From Oscillospiraceae bacterium (lineage in GTDB: Bacteria; Bacillota; Clostridia; Oscillospirales; Ruminococcaceae): a stretch of 64,000 nucleotides of DNA. Both the position numbers and the translations under genes were made by a program. The DNA is taken from assembly GCA_017427265.1 (NCBI GenBank), contig JAFRTG010000021.1, forward strand, positions 248,001 through 312,000, written 5' to 3'. The notes below the pieces were generated by a model. It worked only from the letters and a program-made list of their open reading frames with translations. It searched no databases and was not told the DNA's origin. Below are positions 18,929 through 27,085 of this stretch, piece after piece; the stretch's first letter is position 1; every line of letters starts with the position of its first letter.

Positions 18929-19249
18929 TCAGGCCTCCGCCTCACGCAGGGTTTCCTCAAACAGGGTATTCAGCAGCGTGTCATGCTGGGTTTCAAACTG
19001 TTTGGTCATGGCTTCCGTCCGGCGGTCGAAGCCTGCGCGGAGCTCTGCGATTTTCTGTTCGCATTCACTGCGTGTCTGCTCTTCCAGCTCCGTGATTGTG
19101 TCGCGTGTCTGATGCTTCTGTGCCTGCGTCACGGCAGCTGCCTGCTTGCGCGCATCGCTGAGCATCCGGGTGCATTTCAGTCTGGAAGCATTCAGGCGGT
19201 CTTCTGTTTCGGCATCCAGCTCCAGGATTTTGCGGATAGTCTGATCCAT
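18929..19249 (-). CDS. V-type ATP synthase G/H-type peripheral stalk subunit
   Basis: A 106-residue, almost wholly helical protein beginning MDQTIRKILELDAETEDRL, with heptad-like spacing and many Gln/Glu/Lys/Ala residues, as in AhaH/subunit G homologues that pair with subunit E. An AAGGAG sequence precedes the ATG at 19249. Earlier in-frame starts extend into non-conserved leader sequence and were not used. It is the first gene of the V-ATPase operon. Confidence 0.85.
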   Translation of the reverse strand: MDQTIRKILELDAETEDRLNASRLKCTRMLSDARKQAAAVTQAQKHQTRDTITELEEQTRSECEQKIAELRAGFDRRTEAMTKQFETQHDTLLNTLFEETLREAEA

Positions 19250-19423
19250 TTCACCCGCTCCTTTCTGTTCTGTATCTGCACGGCTTTTGTGCAAAATCAC
19301 GATGGAATTCCTGCGATATTTCGTTCTTTGCGAAGAAATGGACAGGTTTCGGTCTGCCGGATCCTGCCGGCAGGGCGAAAGATTCGGAAATCTGCACAAA
19401 CGCGAAATTCAAAATACAGAGAC

Positions 19424-19452
19424 ATTATACTCCAATTTGTAGAAATTGTCAA
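19424..19452 (-). promoter_or_regulatory. Promoter of the V-ATPase operon
   Basis: On the minus strand TTGACA (19452-19447) and TATAAT (19429-19424) are separated by exactly 17 bases, a full consensus sigma-A promoter. It would leave a 5' untranslated leader of about 165 bases before the first gene. Confidence 0.88.
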
Positions 19453-19752
19453 GAGAAACTCTTCTTTTTTATGCTCCAAAAAAGTTCCCTGTCTGCGGGC
19501 TTTTTTTGGTATATAACCGGATATGGGATGCAGGCGGAATTTGCTTTATACAATGACCGGAACGGACGAGATTCAGGGCGGATACCGCGTGTTTGAATGG
19601 AAAAAAACTGCATGAAACAGAAACGAAGTCAGCTCCTGGTGAGCTGACTTCGTTTGCATCTGTCGGAATGAGCAGAAAGTAAAATGATGTTTTTAGCATT
19701 TTTAGTGTCTTATTGCGAAAAAGGAACAGCACGAATCACGCATCATGACACT
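19453..19752. other. Gene-free stretch with two terminator-like hairpins
   Basis: No convincing gene lies between the V-ATPase promoter and the next plus-strand promoter. One imperfect hairpin joins CCAAAAAA (19476-19483) to TTTTTTTGG (19501-19509). A second, perfect 15-base stem joins AAACGAAGTCAGCTC (19621-19635) to GAGCTGACTTCGTTT (19641-19655) across a 5-base loop. Neither has an obvious upstream gene, so they may be remnants of a lost gene or may insulate the divergent promoters. Confidence 0.5.
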
Positions 19753-19765
19753 TTGACAATAATAC

Positions 19766-19794
19766 TTGACAATTTGTTAACTTCAAAGTATAAT
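19766..19794 (+). promoter_or_regulatory. Consensus promoter for the small secreted CxxC protein
   Basis: TTGACA (19766-19771), 17 bases, TATAAT (19789-19794). A second TTGACA lies just upstream (19753-19758). This is one of the strongest-looking promoters in the window and sits in AT-rich sequence. Confidence 0.85.
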
Positions 19795-19852
19795 GTAATA
19801 CATAAGGCTGTACGATTAGCCTTAAATTTAATTGAAAAGGGTGCAAACAACA

Positions 19853-20161
19853 ATGAAACAAGTCATCAAAAAAATCACAGCAATCGCATTGGCATTTACT
19901 TTGATCGGCGCCGAAACAGCTATTACAAAGACGATTGCGCCGCAGGCAGACAATTCTATCACCGCACATGCAGCCACATGCAATAATTGTCATAGCGGAA
20001 GTCTTTATGTAATGACTTACGAAGTAACAGAACACGTTCAGAAGGCTTTTCCGAGTGAAAGCTTTCCTTTATTTTATACTTCAATAGCTTATACTTATAA
20101 AATTGAGGAATGCTATCACTGCAACACCGTAATATCAAAGAAGTTAATAAGGGTGAGTTGA
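19853..20161 (+). CDS. Small secreted protein with two CxxC motifs
   Basis: A 102-residue protein that I do not recognise. Residues 1-41 look like a signal peptide: a basic start (KQVIKK), a hydrophobic core and AHA just before residue 42. The mature part of about 61 residues holds CNNC (43-46) and CYHC (87-90), which could bind zinc or form disulfides, and several aromatic residues between them. AAAAGGG upstream supports the ATG at 19853. Codon use is AT-rich compared with all neighbours, which hints at foreign origin. A consensus promoter and a 15-base terminator make it a self-contained transcription unit. Confidence 0.7.
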   Translation: MKQVIKKITAIALAFTLIGAETAITKTIAPQADNSITAHAATCNNCHSGSLYVMTYEVTEHVQKAFPSESFPLFYTSIAYTYKIEECYHCNTVISKKLIRVS

Positions 20162-20197
20162 TATAGTTAATTTTGATTTATGTATGACACGGCAAAC

Positions 20198-20235
20198 AGA
20201 CCGGGCGCTGACCTTTCAAAGTCAGCGCCCGGTCT
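20198..20235. terminator. Bidirectional terminator, 15-base perfect stem
   Basis: AGACCGGGCGCTGAC (20198-20212) pairs perfectly with GTCAGCGCCCGGTCT (20221-20235) across an 8-base loop. It lies between the plus-strand small gene and the minus-strand GH5 gene. T-richness after the stem is modest on either side. Confidence 0.75.
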
Positions 20236-20270
20236 TGTGATTTTCAGTTGTGCCCGCGGGGGTTCCACGC

Positions 20271-22097
20271 TTATCCGCGGTTCTTGGTTGCCTCAACCAT
20301 GGCAGCCATGATCTTCGGATACTCGATCTGGCAGCTGCTGCGGTTCAGCAGACCAAACTGCTCGCCGTTGCCGCTGAACAGGTTGTTGTCCCACCAGACA
20401 CACGGAATGCCGTAGGAATCTGCGAGCGTCAGGTAGCACTTGGCCCATGCTGCACGCTGATCCTCGTTGTCACGGTTCATAGCACCGAACTCGTCGATGA
20501 TGACCGGAATGCCCTTGCTGATGAAGCGGCTCTTCAGATTGTTGAACATCTCGATCAGCTCTGCCTTGTCGGTTGTCTCATTGAATGTGCTGACGCCCTG
20601 GCCGTCATTTCTGAGCGCGAAGTCATACGGTCTGTAGGCGTGGATTTCCGCGATGAGGTGATTGTCATCCGGCATTTTGAAGCCGTCGAGGTTCGCCGGA
20701 TCCGGGCTTGCGGAGTAGGTCGGCATCATGACAAAGCGCTTTGCGTTGTTGCCGCCGGTCTTGCGGATCGAGCTGAGTGCTGCTGCATTCAGCTTGTTGA
20801 CGCAGTTCATGGCATCCTGGCAGTCGCTGTTGCTCGGGTCGATCCACCACTCATTATTATGAGCGACCAGACGCGGTTCGTTGAGCGTCTCGAAGATCAG
20901 GTGGCTGTCGTAGCTCTCAAAGCGGTCAGCGACCTGCGACCAGACAGCTGTCACGAATTTTTCGGACTGCTCATAGTGCGCGGAATCCGGATAGAAATAC
21001 GGGAAGTCCGGATAATGGTGGATTTTGGTCTCGTAATCGAAATCGGTGTTGTCGTGGTGGATGTTCAGGATGCAGTACATGTCATTTTCGATGACATAAT
21101 TGACAACCTGCTGCACGCGGTTCATCCAGCTCTCACTGATCTGATAGGTGTTCTTGTCCATCTTGGCGCCCCAGGAGACCGGAATACGGACCGTGTTGAA
21201 GCCGGCAGCCTTGACTGCGTCGATCATTTTCTTGGTTGTGGTCGGGTTGCCCCAGCATTCCTCATAGGTCGCTGCATCCTGCATGGTCGGGGAATAATAG
21301 CCCTGCGCATCGAGCGTATTGCCGAGGTTCCAGCCGAGCTTGATGTGGTTGACGAACTCCATTGCAGTCTCGTTGTTGTCCTCGATCGCCGGGTTCAGCG
21401 AGCCGTCGATGATGCCGCGCTTGAGGAGCGTCAGGTCGATGGCGTTGAGCTGCTTGCTGCCGTCCAGATCGGCATTTGCAGCGGATTTGATTTCGGATTC
21501 TTTGGTCAGATAATTGACGAGCTCCGTGACGTCGTCCTGATCGACCTTTTTGCTCATGTTGACGTCGCCCTTGCGGGTGACCATGCCGATATCCGGGTCA
21601 TTGCTTGTGCCGCCTTCAACGCAGACGCCGACAGCATTCAGCGTGAAATAGTCAAGCGATTCGCCCTCCTCGCCCCAGCACTGAATCTGGAAGGAGGACG
21701 GCATTGCGTAATCCTCGGAGACCGGGAAGGATACGACAGCCTGTGCGGCCGGTGTCTGCATCCAGAGTCCGTCGGAATACCAGTCGTACTCGCCGCAGCC
21801 CTTTGCGTAGTAGCCGAAGGCCGGCATGGTGGGCAGCTTTTTTTCGGTATCCGCGGACATGTCGATCCAGACCTCTTTGACGACCGCGCCGGCAGGGACG
21901 CCGAGCTCAGAGGTCTTGAATTCGACCGGCTTGCCGCGCTCAACCTTGATCGCATCGGTCGTCATGTAATAATCACAGGCGTCGATTTCCTTGCCTGCGT
22001 TTTTGGCAGCTGTGCCCTGCAGCGCGCTGATCTGTGTCAGCAGCATGACAGCAGCCGTCAGGGTTCCGCCGAGACGGAACGGTTTACGGTTCTTCAT
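20271..22097 (-). CDS. Secreted GH5 glycoside hydrolase (cellulase type) with internal dockerin
   Basis: A 608-residue exported enzyme predicted to cleave beta-1,4-glucans or related plant polysaccharides. Modules in order: signal peptide (1-30), a beta-rich N-terminal module (about 38-160) ending FQIQCWGEEGESLDYFTLN, a type I dockerin (177-232; first loop D178, N180, S182, D189; second loop D210, D212, S214, D221) and a GH5 catalytic domain (245-600). The GH5 signatures are RIPVSWG (304-310), NEP with acid/base Glu407, and IIDEFG with nucleophile Glu536. A GAGGGGG ribosome binding site sets the ATG at 22097. A dockerin between modules rather than at the end is less usual. The exact substrate is not decided by sequence. 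Confidence 0.93.
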   Translation of the reverse strand: MKNRKPFRLGGTLTAAVMLLTQISALQGTAAKNAGKEIDACDYYMTTDAIKVERGKPVEFKTSELGVPAGAVVKEVWIDMSADTEKKLPTMPAFGYYAKGCGEYDWYSDGLWMQTPAAQAVVSFPVSEDYAMPSSFQIQCWGEEGESLDYFTLNAVGVCVEGGTSNDPDIGMVTRKGDVNMSKKVDQDDVTELVNYLTKESEIKSAANADLDGSKQLNAIDLTLLKRGIIDGSLNPAIEDNNETAMEFVNHIKLGWNLGNTLDAQGYYSPTMQDAATYEECWGNPTTTKKMIDAVKAAGFNTVRIPVSWGAKMDKNTYQISESWMNRVQQVVNYVIENDMYCILNIHHDNTDFDYETKIHHYPDFPYFYPDSAHYEQSEKFVTAVWSQVADRFESYDSHLIFETLNEPRLVAHNNEWWIDPSNSDCQDAMNCVNKLNAAALSSIRKTGGNNAKRFVMMPTYSASPDPANLDGFKMPDDNHLIAEIHAYRPYDFALRNDGQGVSTFNETTDKAELIEMFNNLKSRFISKGIPVIIDEFGAMNRDNEDQRAAWAKCYLTLADSYGIPCVWWDNNLFSGNGEQFGLLNRSSCQIEYPKIMAAMVEATKNRG

Positions 22098-22167
22098 AAT
22101 GAATTTACCCCCTCGTTGTATTGAAAAGTGTGGAATTGCGGACAATCCTCCATTATCGTCCGACTGT

Positions 22168-22195
22168 ATTATAGCATACATTTTTCGTGCCGTAA
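22168..22195 (-). promoter_or_regulatory. Probable promoter of the GH5 gene
   Basis: On the minus strand TATAAT (22173-22168), preceded by TGC, lies 16 bases after TTACGG (22195-22190). The -10 is perfect and the -35 is moderate. It lies about 70 bases before the coding start. Confidence 0.6.
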
Positions 22196-22326
22196 ATGCG
22201 ATAACGCGCATTCATTATGTCTGAAAGTCGTCATTTTCCGAACTTAATCGGATGATGTTTCTTTTATTCATAATCAGTTCATATTTCGTTCACGAAAAAT
22301 GATGTATTCACAAGGTTTTTGTCTGC

Positions 22327-22332
22327 TATAAT
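22327..22332 (+). promoter_or_regulatory. -10 element before the CPBP-like gene
   Basis: TATAAT, preceded by TGC, lies 36 bases before the ATG at 22369. The -35 region at the right spacing reads GTATTC and is weak, so this may depend on the extended -10 or on an activator. Confidence 0.5.
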
Positions 22333-22368
22333 AAATAGATAACACTTTACGGAAAAGGGGGAAGTGCG

Positions 22369-23466
22369 ATGCAGGAGTATCATCGTATTGATACGGTTGA
22401 GGATTTTATATATAATTCGGAAAATGAGCAGTATAACCGGGATTATCTGCACTGGCGGCGGCATACAAAAAAGCCGTGGATGTTCACCTTTGAGGACAAC
22501 AGCAAGGAATACAGCTATACGGAGGGTGCATCTGAGGTCAAGCGGAATGCGGCGCTTGCGGAGCGTCAGGCGCTGATGCAGTGCAGCTTTGTGCTCGGTG
22601 CGGCGCTGCTGATCTTTCTGGTCGCCGAGGTCGTCGGCGGTACGGTTCTGATTGCGCTGATGCGGCTGTTCCATGTGGATATCAGCATGAACTTCAGATC
22701 CTTTTCCATGAGCGGGAGTCAGTGGGCGGTTACAGGCGTGCGCTGCTTTGTGATTCTGCTGAAATTCTGCGTCCCGACGATTGTGCTGACGCGCCTCTGC
22801 AAGCTGCCGCAGCAGGTCGTTGCACCGGCTGCAATCGGTGCGCTGCCGGAGCTGATTGCGGCAATCGGTGCAGGTATGCTGATTGCGGGCATTTATTCGG
22901 TCGCGGGCATCCGTTCCGGTGTGGAGCTCTCGCAGCGCCTGTTCGCGTACAAGGATACTGCGGCGATTATCGCATACGGCATTTTTGATGTCATCGCCAC
23001 GTCCATTCTGGCGGAGATATTCCTGCGCGGAACGATTCTGCCGCTGCTCCGGCAGTTCGGCGACCCGTTTGCGGTGCTGGTGACGGCAATCATCGGCTTT
23101 CTGGCGCCGAATGCCTTTCCGGAGCGCTGCAGCGAGCTGCTGATCGGTCTGGCTGCAAGCTATCTGATGATCCGCTGCGGTTCCATTTTCAAAACAACGC
23201 TGCTGCGCATTACATATTCCTCGCTTGTATATGCGCGGCTGGTTCTGGTGTACGGCGCGGAGAGCATCTCGCTCTGGCGCTATGTGCTGATTCTGCTCGG
23301 CATGGGCGCAGCGGCCGTCGGCCTGTTTTTGTATATCCGCCGCGCGGAGCTGAAGCTGGATAACCGGCAGAGCTTTTTGCCGGTTCCGCGGAAGCTCTAT
23401 TATCTGACGCAGTCGGTGCCGCTGCTGCCGTGGCTGGCGGTCTCGCTGCTGCTGCTGCTGCTGTGA
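22369..23466 (+). CDS. CPBP-like multi-pass membrane protein lacking catalytic residues
   Basis: A 365-residue protein with a soluble basic N-terminus (1-65) and about eight membrane helices. The segment ILAEIFLRGTIL (213-224) aligns with motif 1 of CPBP/Abi intramembrane proteases, but the first Glu of EExxxR is Ala215. The FxxxH of motif 2 reads FLAPN (244-248), and the His of motif 3 is replaced by Arg280 in TTLLRITYSS. It may be an inactive relative that retains a scaffold or binding role. A GGGGGAAG site precedes the ATG. tadA starts 5 bases after its stop, so the two are co-transcribed. Confidence 0.7.
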   Translation: MQEYHRIDTVEDFIYNSENEQYNRDYLHWRRHTKKPWMFTFEDNSKEYSYTEGASEVKRNAALAERQALMQCSFVLGAALLIFLVAEVVGGTVLIALMRLFHVDISMNFRSFSMSGSQWAVTGVRCFVILLKFCVPTIVLTRLCKLPQQVVAPAAIGALPELIAAIGAGMLIAGIYSVAGIRSGVELSQRLFAYKDTAAIIAYGIFDVIATSILAEIFLRGTILPLLRQFGDPFAVLVTAIIGFLAPNAFPERCSELLIGLAASYLMIRCGSIFKTTLLRITYSSLVYARLVLVYGAESISLWRYVLILLGMGAAAVGLFLYIRRAELKLDNRQSFLPVPRKLYYLTQSVPLLPWLAVSLLLLLL

Positions 23467-23470
23467 GCGG

Positions 23471-23965
23471 ATGCCATATTTCTTTACGGAGCGTGATGCT
23501 GTGTTTTTAGATGATTTTGCGTATATGCGGGAAGCAATCGCACTTGCGGAGGAGGCCGCAGCAGCCGGGGAGATTCCGGTCGGCGCTGTGGTTGTGGACC
23601 GGGAAACCGGCGAGATCCTCGGCCGGGGCAGAAACCGCCGGGAGCAGGATGCCTCCCCGACGGCACATGCTGAGATCCTTGCGATTGAGGAAGCCGCAAG
23701 GCGGCGCGGCTCGTGGCGGCTTTCGGGCTGCAATCTCTATGTGACGCTGGAGCCATGCCCGATGTGCAGCGGCGCGATTATCAATTCGCGCATTGACCGC
23801 GTGATTTTCGGCGCCTACGACGAGAAGGCAGGGGCGGTTGTTTCCGTGCAGCAGATGTTCCGGCTGCCGTATAACCATCATCCGCGTGTGACGGAGGGAC
23901 TGCTGGAAGAGCCCTGCGCGGCGGTTTTACGGTCGTTTTTTGAACAAATTCGGGAAAAAGCGTAA
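23471..23965 (+). CDS. tadA: tRNA-specific adenosine deaminase
   Basis: A 164-residue zinc deaminase that converts A34 of tRNA-Arg(ACG) to inosine. His66 and Glu68 (HAEILAI) and Cys96/Cys99 (PCPMCSGAI) form the zinc and catalytic site. FGAYDEKAGAV and the Phe-rich C-terminus (RSFFEQIREK) are typical of TadA. The ATG at 23471 has little ribosome binding sequence. A GTG at 23501, behind ACGGAG, would remove ten non-conserved residues and is a reasonable alternative. Confidence 0.93.
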   Translation: MPYFFTERDAVFLDDFAYMREAIALAEEAAAAGEIPVGAVVVDRETGEILGRGRNRREQDASPTAHAEILAIEEAARRRGSWRLSGCNLYVTLEPCPMCSGAIINSRIDRVIFGAYDEKAGAVVSVQQMFRLPYNHHPRVTEGLLEEPCAAVLRSFFEQIREKA

Positions 23966-24065
23966 GAAATGCCGTGGGTTTTGACCTTGTTTTGTGCAAA
24001 ATAACTATTGCAGAAAGTAAAAAGGCCCGATGCATAATCCAAAACGTAAAATTTTATGAAGCCGC

Positions 24066-24094
24066 TTGCATTTATACATTTGATGTGATATAAT
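24066..24094 (+). promoter_or_regulatory. Promoter of the SDR epimerase gene
   Basis: TTGCAT (24066-24071), 17 bases, TATAAT (24089-24094). A GC-rich hairpin (GCACGCC 24128-24134 with GGCGTGC 24140-24146) lies in the leader about 32 bases before the start codon and could affect translation. Confidence 0.78.
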
Positions 24095-24177
24095 AATAGT
24101 GAATCAATGTGCCCGGAGTCTAAGCAGGCACGCCGGCGGGGCGTGCATTTATCCCATTACAGAAAGGACTGAACATT

Positions 24178-25125
24178 ATGGCAACCATTCTTGTTACGGG
24201 CGGCTGCGGCCGTCTCGGAGATCACATCTGCTCAGGCCTGTTGAAAAAAGGCAATACCGTGATTGCTGCGGATACAAAGCAAAGCGAGTATAATATCGAA
24301 AAAGAGAACTTTTATTACCGGGAAGCCGGTGCGCACGATCAGAGTAAATTTGAAGAAATATACAATGAGTTCCAGATTGAATTTGTCGTGCATCTTGCCT
24401 GTACGGTTGACAATGATTTCGGTCCGATCGTAGAGAAGGCACAGACTGAGGAAAGTGCTGCCTACGATAAGTTTATCTACAAATCGGCAGTTGCCCATGA
24501 TGTCAAAAAGTTCATTCTGCTCAGCACGACGCAGGTCTATAAGCAGCCCGACAGCCGGGAGCCCGTCCGTGAGGACGAACCGGTCAAGCCGGTCTCCAAT
24601 TACGGCAAAATGAAGGCAAATGCAGAGGCAGCCTTTGCAACCGATGTCCGCGGCACCAAGACTATGGTCTGCTGCGTCATCCGTGTGCCGATGGTCTATT
24701 CGCTGAACTTTACCGATAACTTGATGTCCAGAATTACCGACCCGAAGGATAAGACGATCTTTGTGTTCCGCACCGGTGAGTACGGCTACCATATGTGCTG
24801 CATCCACAACATCTCCGATTTCATCATCGGATTTCTGCGGCAGGCAGACAGCCTGAGCTATACCGGCGTCTATAATGTGGCGGATTCCTCGCTCGTGATG
24901 GCCTCTGAGATCGTCACATTCATGAAGGAAAACCACCGTCTCGGCCCGGTTCTGCAGAAGAGCAGTGTCGGCAGCGGCCTCAAGGCCAAGCTGTTCGGTG
25001 ACCCGGAGCAGAAAACCAATTACCGCTTCCTCGATGTCAATGCGATTGACAAGAACTATATGTATGATACCACAAAGGCTTCCCGTATCTGCCCGTTCCG
25101 CTGGAATATCAAGAATACGAAGTAA
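24178..25125 (+). CDS. NAD(P)-dependent epimerase/dehydratase (extended SDR)
   Basis: A 315-residue Rossmann-fold enzyme. The nucleotide-binding motif is TGGCGRLG (7-14), and the catalytic YxxxK is YGKMK after a Ser/Thr-rich strand (LLSTTQVYK). It belongs to the nucleotide-sugar or sugar-lactone epimerase/dehydratase superfamily; the substrate is unknown. AGAAAGGA precedes the ATG. It has its own promoter and a probable terminator, so it is likely a single-gene unit although a ROK-like gene follows. Confidence 0.85.
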   Translation: MATILVTGGCGRLGDHICSGLLKKGNTVIAADTKQSEYNIEKENFYYREAGAHDQSKFEEIYNEFQIEFVVHLACTVDNDFGPIVEKAQTEESAAYDKFIYKSAVAHDVKKFILLSTTQVYKQPDSREPVREDEPVKPVSNYGKMKANAEAAFATDVRGTKTMVCCVIRVPMVYSLNFTDNLMSRITDPKDKTIFVFRTGEYGYHMCCIHNISDFIIGFLRQADSLSYTGVYNVADSSLVMASEIVTFMKENHRLGPVLQKSSVGSGLKAKLFGDPEQKTNYRFLDVNAIDKNYMYDTTKASRICPFRWNIKNTK

Positions 25126-25140
25126 GCCGCAAAGTCAAAT

Positions 25141-25172
25141 ACAAGCGACGGTCTTGTACTGCCGCTTGTTTT
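25141..25172 (+). terminator. Probable terminator after the SDR gene
   Basis: ACAAGCG (25141-25147) pairs with CGCTTGT (25163-25169), with partial inner pairing, followed by TTTGTT. It starts 15 bases after the stop codon. Confidence 0.55.
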
Positions 25173-25212
25173 GTTCCATATTTCATTTTTCAAAGGAAAG
25201 GAAACTGAAGCC

Positions 25213-26553
25213 ATGATTCAGCCGATTCTCGACCGCGATTTCGTCCCTGCGGTGTATTTCAACCGCGACTTTCTTGCCAAAGCAACCAGACCGTTTTCGA
25301 TCGCCGTGGAGCGTGAGGACGGCCTTGTCTACCGCCGTGATACAAAGCTCGGTGATGACGAGGCGGAAAACTGCCGCTATGCAGAGCGCCTGATTAAAAC
25401 GATCCTCTGGTGCGCCGGCGGATGGAAGGTTATGCTGGCAGGCGATCATGCGGTGTTTGAATATATCCGCGACGCCTATACAAAGGAAGGACTCCGCGCA
25501 TTTGATGTCGATTTCTGGAGCACGACCTATGAGCGTCCGTTTGAGGTTGAGGAGCGCGATTTTGCGGATATGCCGGAGAACAAGGCGCGTCCGCTGGCAA
25601 TCGGCCGGAACCTCGGCGGCTGCCGCGTCGGATTTGATGCGGGCGGCTCGGATATGAAGGTTGCAGCGGTCGTCAACGGAGAGACCGTCTGGGCAGAGGA
25701 GATCGTCTGGCTGCCGAAGCTGGCAGAGGATATTTCCTACCATCATGAGCATATCAAGGCAGCGATTCTCAAGGCTGCGGAGCATATGCCGGGCTTTGAC
25801 GCAGTCGGCGTCAGCACGGCAGGCGTTCTGGTTGCGAACCGTGCAATGGTCTCGCACCTGTTCCTGAAGGTTCCGAAGGATACGCAGGGCGAAGCGTGCA
25901 AGAATGTCTATGTTGATGTGCTGGAGGAGCTCGGCGTGCCCTATGCCGTTGCCAATGACGGCGACGTGGCGGCGTTGGCGGCTTCCATGGCGATGGATGT
26001 CAACGGCGTGCTCGGTATTGCGATGGGTACCTCTGAGGCCGGCGGCTACATTGACCCGGACGGCCATGTGACCGGCTGGCACAATGAGCTTGCATTCGTT
26101 CCGGTGGACTACAACCCGGATTCGCCGGTCGATGAGTGGTCGGGCGATTACGGCTGCGGCGTCAAGTATTTCTCGCAGGATGCAGTTATCCGTCTTGCAC
26201 CGAAGGCCGGCATCGAGCTGGACGAGAGCCTGACGCTTGCGGAAAAGCTCAAGGCTGTGCAGAAGGTGCTCGAAGAGGGTCACGAGGGCGCAAAGGATAT
26301 TTTCCGCACGATCGGTACCTATTTCGGCTATGCAATCGCAAATTACGCCGATTTCTACGATATCCGCTATCTGCAGATTTCCGGCCGTGTGACCTCCGGT
26401 CTCGGCGGCGATCTGATTATCGAAAAGGCAAAGGAAGTGCTGGAGCAGGAATTCCCGGCACTCTATAAAAAGATTGAATTCATCCTGCCGGATGAAATGG
26501 ACAGAAGAGTCGGTCAGGCAGTCGCGGCTGCATCCCTTCCGGCTGCAAAATAA
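25213..26553 (+). CDS. ROK-family sugar kinase-like protein with N-terminal extension
   Basis: A 446-residue protein. Residues 137-440 carry a ROK/actin-like ATPase fold: the phosphate-1 loop GFDAGGSDMK (140-149), GVSTAGVL, the ND pair in AVANDGDVAAL where ROK kinases have the catalytic Asp, and IAMGTSEAGG. The zinc-binding Cys cluster of classic ROK kinases is reduced to a GCGVKYFS-like segment. Residues 1-130 form an extension of unknown role. It probably phosphorylates a hexose or related sugar, but this is inferred. An AAAGGAAAGGA site fixes the ATG at 25213. An upstream in-frame start in the leader was rejected. Confidence 0.78.
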   Translation: MIQPILDRDFVPAVYFNRDFLAKATRPFSIAVEREDGLVYRRDTKLGDDEAENCRYAERLIKTILWCAGGWKVMLAGDHAVFEYIRDAYTKEGLRAFDVDFWSTTYERPFEVEERDFADMPENKARPLAIGRNLGGCRVGFDAGGSDMKVAAVVNGETVWAEEIVWLPKLAEDISYHHEHIKAAILKAAEHMPGFDAVGVSTAGVLVANRAMVSHLFLKVPKDTQGEACKNVYVDVLEELGVPYAVANDGDVAALAASMAMDVNGVLGIAMGTSEAGGYIDPDGHVTGWHNELAFVPVDYNPDSPVDEWSGDYGCGVKYFSQDAVIRLAPKAGIELDESLTLAEKLKAVQKVLEEGHEGAKDIFRTIGTYFGYAIANYADFYDIRYLQISGRVTSGLGGDLIIEKAKEVLEQEFPALYKKIEFILPDEMDRRVGQAVAAASLPAAK

Positions 26554-26633
26554 ACATCATCGAAGCTGCATAATTTCATCGCAATTATTCCTACAGGATT
26601 CCCGGCAAAATAACTGCGAATGCAGGTGATGCA

Positions 26634-27068
26634 ATGAAAAAAAAGACAAAGAACACAGCGTATATCATACTGAGCATCCTTGGGGTGCTGATTGCTGCGT
26701 TCCTGATACTCAGTTTTACTTACGGGCGGCACGGCCATACGGCGGGCGCCGAGATTACCGTGCGGGGGACTGAACTTTATTCCGAATCGCAGATGCGTGA
26801 CGCTGCAGAGCTGATCCGGGAGACATTTGAAGCGGAGTACGGCGGCTGCAAGCTCCGGCGGCTGTACAGCGCACAGGAAAATCCCGCTGCATGGATGCAG
26901 ACGGACGGCCTGGACGAGACAGAGTATGTCGTTTTTATCCTGGATTTCTATGGCTATCCGCTGCTGACGACGACAGCCAATCGCCGCGGAGACCACGCCT
27001 TCTGGCGCATGATTCTTCATGCGGAGGAGGACGGTACATGGACGATCTTCAAGGTACGGTACGGCTGA
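26634..27068 (+). CDS. Small membrane-anchored hypothetical protein
   Basis: A 144-residue protein with a basic N-terminus (KKKTKN), one membrane helix (about 10-30) and a soluble domain of about 110 residues outside the membrane. ITVRGTELYSESQMRDAAELI followed by an alternating strand pattern and a WTIFKVRYG end suggest a small alpha+beta fold of the kind often seen in DUF4829/NTF2-like lipoproteins, but I cannot name a family. An AGGTGATG site precedes the ATG. nagA starts 17 bases after its stop, so it is probably co-transcribed. Confidence 0.65.
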   Translation: MKKKTKNTAYIILSILGVLIAAFLILSFTYGRHGHTAGAEITVRGTELYSESQMRDAAELIRETFEAEYGGCKLRRLYSAQENPAAWMQTDGLDETEYVVFILDFYGYPLLTTTANRRGDHAFWRMILHAEEDGTWTIFKVRYG

Positions 27069-27085
27069 TAGGAAAGGAGAACATT

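Noticed and set aside
20250-22124. 624-codon plus-strand open frame opposite the GH5 gene
   Set aside because: It is antisense to a clear dockerin-GH5 gene; the long open frame results from GC bias.
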